Assembly (NCBI GenBank): GCA_030645475.1 | Contig: JAUSMA010000060.1 | Location: forward strand, 186,001 to 250,000 | DNA from: Nitrospirota bacterium | GTDB taxonomy: Bacteria > Nitrospirota > Nitrospiria > Nitrospirales > Nitrospiraceae | DNA length: 64,000 nucleotides | Reading direction: 5' to 3' | Shown: positions 59,871 through 64,000 of the stretch, in pieces | Layout: each line of letters starts with the position of its first letter | Position numbering within the stretch: position 1 is the first letter of the stretch | Program-made: the position numbers and the translations under genes | Notes under the pieces: generated by a model | Seen by the model: the letters and a program-made list of their open reading frames with translations, nothing else | Told to the model about the DNA's origin: nothing | The model's database searches: none

Positions 59871-60027
59871 TTGATCTCCTTGGAGAGCTCACCCATCGCT
59901 TCATCTGACCTCCTCACGGGGGAGAGGAAGTACTAAAATATCATACTTAATTTATCCAAATGTTTCAACAGAATGCTCAGAGTGTATACTGACGGTGTCC
60001 CTTCATCTCACAGAGAGTGGGGTATCG

Positions 60028-62991
60028 ATGTCGATCGTTTCATCTCCTCTTGAATCAACTGTTCATCGTATCGGTGAACAGCTCGCTCGTCTCTCTGCCG
60101 GTCGAACGCCAACAGTCTTCACCCGCCACTGGTGGTCACACCAGGCCCTTAACCTGGCCATGTATGACAGTCCCTTTAAGACACAGTTATTTCGATTCAT
60201 CGATGCCCTGCCATCGGTCACCGACGATGAACAGGTGGTGACATTAGCTCGTGAATATTTAGGCGATGGAGAGACGCAACTCTTCGGCGCGCAATGGGGG
60301 CTCAGCGCCCTTGCCTCCACCAGCCTGGGGGCTCGTCTCAGTGGTAAGGCAATCAGAAGCCAGGTCGAGCAGATGGCGAGAAACTTTATTGCAGGAGCGA
60401 CGGTCGAGGATGCGAGCCCGCGATTGGCAGATCTTTGGCAACAGGGGCGGGCCTGCTCGGTCGACTTGTTGGGCGAGGCCACCATCAGTGATCGTGAGGC
60501 CGATCGGTACCGTGATCGCTGCCTGAACGCCCTCACCCAGTTGACACAAGTAGCGGAGGGCTGGCTATCGATCTCCTTATTAGAGCGAGACCATCTCGGG
60601 CCCATTCCACGAGTACAGCTCTCGCTCAAAATATCCGCCCTCTCTCCGCATCTAGACCCGATCGACCCCGAAGGAAGCTACTGTTCAGTAGCGGCGCGGC
60701 TTCGCCCCATCCTCGATCTGGCGATGCGCCTCCCCGCTTCGTTGATCTTCGATATGGAGCAAGCCGATACCAAAACCTTGCTGCTCGACATCTTCACCAG
60801 GCTTTTCGCCGAGCCGTCCTACAAGAACTATCCTCATGCGGGTCTGGCGTTACAAGCCTACCATCGCGACACGACGCGAGATATCGAGGGTCTGCTGTCA
60901 TGGGTTCGTCGGCGTGGGGCGCCCATCACCATTCGGCTCGTGAAAGGGGCCTACTGGGATTCGGATACGATCCGCTATCGGCAACGCGGCTGGCCTGTTC
61001 CGCTCTTTGAACAGAAGACGGAAACGGATGCGAATTATGAGTCGCTGACGCAACTCCTCTTATCTCAGTCATCGCTTATTCGACCGGCCTTCGGCACACA
61101 TAATCTCCGCACACTGGCCTATATCGAGGCGGTTGCGGAGTCGCTCGGACTCTCTCCTGAAACCTGGGAGTATCAGATGATATATGGCATGGCCGAGCCC
61201 TTTCAGCAGGCCATCGCACAACATGGGCGGCGGCTGCGACTCTATACCCCGGTGGGCGATCTATTACCGGGCATGGCCTATCTCGTCAGACGACTATTGG
61301 AAAACACGTCGAATGAATCATTTCTCCGCAAGGAATATGTGGAGTCCCAGTCGCTCCACGCACTGTTGTCACCGCCAGTTCTTGAAGGACCACGCCAGAT
61401 GCAATCCCTCTCATCTCAGCAAGCCGGCAAGCGGGAGTTTCGTAATGAACCACAGCGTGATTTTGCGCAGGCAGACCACCGAGCGGCCATGCAACAGGCC
61501 CTGGCGGCCGTACGGTCACAGCTGGGCCGGCAATGGTCATCGTCGTTCCAGCGATTGCGCCTCACGGGACCTCTCGTTGAATCTCGTAACCCGGGCCGCC
61601 CTGAGGAAGTCGTGGGTCGGTTGTCCAGCGCGAGTATGGCTGATGTTGAGCAAACTGTAGGCCTGGCGATGAAGGCATGGGATGCCTGGCGTGCCACCAC
61701 AACAGCACGACGGGTGGAGATTTTGCGTGCAGCCGCCACGCTCATGCGAACGCGGCGTCACGAGTTGGCTGCCTGGGAAATTCTGGAATGCGGAAAACCC
61801 TGGCGTGAGGCAGATGCGGACCTTGCCGAAGCCATCGACTTTCTAGAGTTTTATGCAGCGGACTGGCTGAGGATCGCTCCCCCAAGACAGTTAGGGCAGG
61901 AGCCTGGTGAATTCAACCAGCGGGTCTATCATCCTCGTGGAGTCACGGTCGTCATCGCACCCTGGAATTTTCCATTCGCGATTCCTGCCGGCATGGTGTC
62001 GGCGGCACTTGTGACGGGAAATCCTGTCATCTTCAAGCCCTCCGAACGTTCGCCCATGATGGGGCACTGGCTCACAGAGATTTTGCAGGAGGCCGGTGTG
62101 CCAGAGGGAATACTCAGTTGCTTGCCGGGTGGGCCAGACATCGGACAGGCATTAGTCCGCCACCCAGCGGTCGCCACGATTGCCTTTACCGGGTCGAAGG
62201 ACGTCGGGCTCGGCATTCTGAAAGACGCCGGGACCCTTATCCCTGGGCAACAGATGGTCAAGCGGGTGCTGGCAGAAATGGGAGGGAAAAATGCAATTAT
62301 CGTGGATGAGACTGCGGATCTCGATGATGCGATTACCGGAGTGGTCGCATCGTTCACCGGCTATGCAGGACAGAAATGTTCCGCCTGTTCGCGGGCGATC
62401 GTCCATGCGGCGATCTACGACAGTTTTCTCGTTCGCCTCAAAGAGGCGGTACTGAGCTTGAAGGTCGGAAATCCGGAAGAGCCCGGTACCCAGGTTGGGC
62501 CGATGATCGATCGTCGAGCGCAGGCGAAGGTGCAGGATTACATCGAAATTGGAAAGAAGGAAGCCCGCTTGCTGGTGGAAGGGGCTGTGACGGAACCTGG
62601 CTGGTATATCGGACCGACGGTCTTTGCCGATGCCGCGCCGACCGATCGAGTCGCCCAGGAGGAAATCTTCGGGCCGATTCTCGCGGTGATGAAGGCAGCC
62701 TCATTTCAGGAGGCGCTCACGCTGGCGAATTCGACGGCCTATGCCCTCACCGGTGGCGTCTACTCACGGAGCCCCGTCAATCTGGAGTTGGCACGGCAAC
62801 GGTTCGACGTCGGGAATCTCTATCTGAATCGTCCGATCACCGGTGCGTTAGTCGGCCGCCAGCCGTTTGGTGGCCATCGGCTCTCCGGAGTCGGAACGAA
62901 GGCCGGAGGTGAAGAGTACCTGACGCAATTCGTCGTGACCCGTGTGATCAGCGAACAAACCCTCCGTCGTGGATTCGCGCCGGCCGAGTGA
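60028..62991 (+). CDS. putA: Bifunctional proline dehydrogenase / P5C dehydrogenase
   Basis: 987 aa from the ATG at 60028 (a GTG at 59995 is in frame). The proline dehydrogenase barrel (about 80-460) shows KISALSPHLDPIDPEGSY, HAGLALQAYHRDTTRDIEGL, RLVKGAYWDSDTIR and FGTHNLRTLAYIEA. The aldehyde dehydrogenase part (about 520-985) shows APWNFPFAIPAGMVSAAL, FTGSKDVG, the catalytic Glu in EMGGKNAIIV and Cys in GQKCSACSRAIVH. It oxidises proline to glutamate. There is no N-terminal DNA-binding region, so it is the non-regulatory type. Its 3' end is overlapped antisense. Confidence 0.96.
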   Translation: MSIVSSPLESTVHRIGEQLARLSAGRTPTVFTRHWWSHQALNLAMYDSPFKTQLFRFIDALPSVTDDEQVVTLAREYLGDGETQLFGAQWGLSALASTSLGARLSGKAIRSQVEQMARNFIAGATVEDASPRLADLWQQGRACSVDLLGEATISDREADRYRDRCLNALTQLTQVAEGWLSISLLERDHLGPIPRVQLSLKISALSPHLDPIDPEGSYCSVAARLRPILDLAMRLPASLIFDMEQADTKTLLLDIFTRLFAEPSYKNYPHAGLALQAYHRDTTRDIEGLLSWVRRRGAPITIRLVKGAYWDSDTIRYRQRGWPVPLFEQKTETDANYESLTQLLLSQSSLIRPAFGTHNLRTLAYIEAVAESLGLSPETWEYQMIYGMAEPFQQAIAQHGRRLRLYTPVGDLLPGMAYLVRRLLENTSNESFLRKEYVESQSLHALLSPPVLEGPRQMQSLSSQQAGKREFRNEPQRDFAQADHRAAMQQALAAVRSQLGRQWSSSFQRLRLTGPLVESRNPGRPEEVVGRLSSASMADVEQTVGLAMKAWDAWRATTTARRVEILRAAATLMRTRRHELAAWEILECGKPWREADADLAEAIDFLEFYAADWLRIAPPRQLGQEPGEFNQRVYHPRGVTVVIAPWNFPFAIPAGMVSAALVTGNPVIFKPSERSPMMGHWLTEILQEAGVPEGILSCLPGGPDIGQALVRHPAVATIAFTGSKDVGLGILKDAGTLIPGQQMVKRVLAEMGGKNAIIVDETADLDDAITGVVASFTGYAGQKCSACSRAIVHAAIYDSFLVRLKEAVLSLKVGNPEEPGTQVGPMIDRRAQAKVQDYIEIGKKEARLLVEGAVTEPGWYIGPTVFADAAPTDRVAQEEIFGPILAVMKAASFQEALTLANSTAYALTGGVYSRSPVNLELARQRFDVGNLYLNRPITGALVGRQPFGGHRLSGVGTKAGGEEYLTQFVVTRVISEQTLRRGFAPAE

Positions 62992-63777
62992 GGCCTTCGA
63001 TGGCTTGATCTCGTAGGATTCCAGCTCCTCACTAATATCCGTGATCACGCCCCGGTCTTCCAGCGGAGAGAGTTCCTGCCGTTCAACGTATTTGACCAAT
63101 CCTACGCCCTTCACAAACCAGGCGGTCATCACATCGGTGCCCTGCGCCGTCTTGTTCGAGCCGGAGAGATGAATTTGCATATACATGCGCGCTTCCACCT
63201 TCACCGCGTCTTTGAAGGTGCCAGCCGGCACGGTCACTGACTCCTGCCCCACCACCGTGGAGTCGCCCTGTGCGTCGACCTTTTCATTCTCGCCATCGCG
63301 ATCCATATCGGTGCCAAAGTCCAGCCCTTTACGGTTGAACTGCTGAAACGAGGTCGCAGCCTTCATGGGAAAACGCACGATCTGATAGGGCACGAGCTGT
63401 TTTTCCAAGGGTGTACCAGGCTCAGAACCGTAATAGACGATGCCAACGCTATCACGCCGGTAGAAACTGTCCGAGGGGCCATGATTGCCTGGATTCGTAT
63501 CGTGGAACACGGTGGCCGTCATGCCTTTGATGGTTTTTGTGCCGGTGACCGAAGACACGTTTGAGAAAAACTTATGTTCGATCGTTTGCAACGGCCCTTC
63601 AGTGATCTGGCCACGATAGTGCCATTCGTTCCCGATCTGATCGGGAAAATAGTCGGAGGACTGCGCAATAATACCGGCGTCCTCTGCTGCAAGCGAGGCC
63701 GACCAGGTGGAGCAAGTGAACAGCAGAACTGCGCCTAACATGATGGCCCTTCGAGATCCAGGCGTATTGATCGACAT
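62848..63777 (-). CDS. Exported protein of unknown function, 3' end antisense to putA
   Basis: 309 aa from the ATG at 63777, with GGAGAACC upstream. A signal peptide (AIMLGAVLLFTCSTWSASLA) is followed by a beta-rich body (DYFPDQIGNEWHYRGQITEG, HKFFSNVSSVTGTKTIKGMT, QESVTVPAGTFKDAVKVEAR, TAWFVKGVGLVKYVERQE). This style is common in secreted proteins of Nitrospirota and Deltaproteobacteria without known function. The last ~48 residues are encoded opposite the end of putA (144-bp overlap) and are probably not functional; the natural end is likely near ELESYEIKPSKAS. Confidence 0.75.
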   Translation of the reverse strand: MSINTPGSRRAIMLGAVLLFTCSTWSASLAAEDAGIIAQSSDYFPDQIGNEWHYRGQITEGPLQTIEHKFFSNVSSVTGTKTIKGMTATVFHDTNPGNHGPSDSFYRRDSVGIVYYGSEPGTPLEKQLVPYQIVRFPMKAATSFQQFNRKGLDFGTDMDRDGENEKVDAQGDSTVVGQESVTVPAGTFKDAVKVEARMYMQIHLSGSNKTAQGTDVMTAWFVKGVGLVKYVERQELSPLEDRGVITDISEELESYEIKPSKASLGRRESTTEGLFADHTGHDELRQVLFTSGLRSDSGEPMATKRLAAD

Positions 63778-63913
63778 GCGTGAGGTTCTCCACTGGTTGA
63801 GCAATCTTGTGACCGTACCATAGGAATCCTGGAGGCAGCAAGAAAATCGGTGTACGTTCTGGCCGAGCTGGAGGCTTGCCTTCATCTGATATCCTCCCCA
63901 TAATCGCATCCCT

Positions 63914-64000
63914 ATGCGAAGCCACGCGGTTGCAAGCCTATCCCAACGTGCCGTACTGGTGACCGGTGCATCCGGCGGAATTGGTCGAGCGATCAGCCTG
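63914..64000 (+). CDS. Short-chain dehydrogenase/reductase (5' end only)
   Basis: 29 codons from the ATG at 63914 to the window edge. The NAD(P)-binding motif TGASGGIGRA is preceded by the first beta strand (RAVLV). This start is characteristic of SDR enzymes such as 3-oxoacyl-ACP reductases; nothing more can be said from the fragment. Confidence 0.7.
   Translation, partial: MRSHAVASLSQRAVLVTGASGGIGRAISL

Noticed and set aside
1-64000. Search for tRNA, rRNA and CRISPR arrays.
   Set aside because: No cloverleaf with a T-loop GTTCRA signature in an intergenic space, no rRNA core sequences and no regularly spaced repeats were seen; a covariance-model scan would be needed to exclude small RNAs.

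Overview
The window looks like chromosome from a Nitrospira-type bacterium (phylum Nitrospirota). This is inferred from gene content, a GC-rich host-like coding style and recalled resemblance of the housekeeping proteins; no marker gene in the window settles it. No rRNA, tRNA or CRISPR array was recognised.

Layout. 1-19.5 kb is ordinary chromosome: the 5' part of dnaE (minus strand), an isolated low-GC hypothetical gene, a coiled-coil/HhH protein with an OmpA-family protein, the purine genes purH and purD followed by a YrdC/Sua5 gene, an FmdB-like protein, the overlapping minus-strand set rsmD-coaD-aminotransferase, radC, a divergent EF-G-like GTPase, a DegP/HtrA protease and a TrkA-C domain protein.

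19.53-31.26 kb is the main discovery. It is an 11.7-kb block of about 25 short, tightly packed, often overlapping plus-strand genes, bounded by two direct copies of a 28-bp dif-like (XerC/XerD) site. It encodes an A32/HerA-like packaging ATPase, a 372-aa protein that fits a double-jelly-roll major capsid protein by size and position, a membrane-anchored lytic transglycosylase, many small proteins with one terminal transmembrane helix, several short beta-rich proteins, a lectin-like putative spike, a membrane-anchored collar-domain fibre and several small zinc-ribbon proteins. It has no terminase, portal, tail tube or integrase. I read it as a provirus of a tailless, internal-membrane, Varidnaviria-type virus that entered the chromosomal dif site using the host Xer recombinases.

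31.4-52 kb starts with pgm and a small membrane protein. It continues as an 18-kb minus-strand run of exported proteins: a 981-aa unknown, a parallel-beta-helix/FG-GAP protein, a DsbA-like thioredoxin-fold protein, a VPS62/FG-GAP protein, a 585-aa secreted protein, a PAN-domain lipoprotein, a FecR-domain protein, a YVTN beta-propeller lipoprotein and an exported WD40-caspase protein. Two of them share an unnamed N-terminal domain.

52-64 kb is metabolic. It holds a SnoaL-like protein, a pyruvate dehydrogenase cluster (pdhA, pdhB, two small unknowns, pdhC, lipA) following a Rieske ferredoxin and an Mrp/ApbC Fe-S carrier, a fatty-acid desaturase, a bifunctional PutA, a secreted protein whose 3' end runs antisense into putA, and the start of an SDR gene at the right edge.

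Within the provirus the gene order suggests early/regulatory genes (19.7-21.4 kb, closed by a strong terminator), then packaging ATPase and capsid, then membrane and vertex proteins, lytic enzyme, spikes and fibre.
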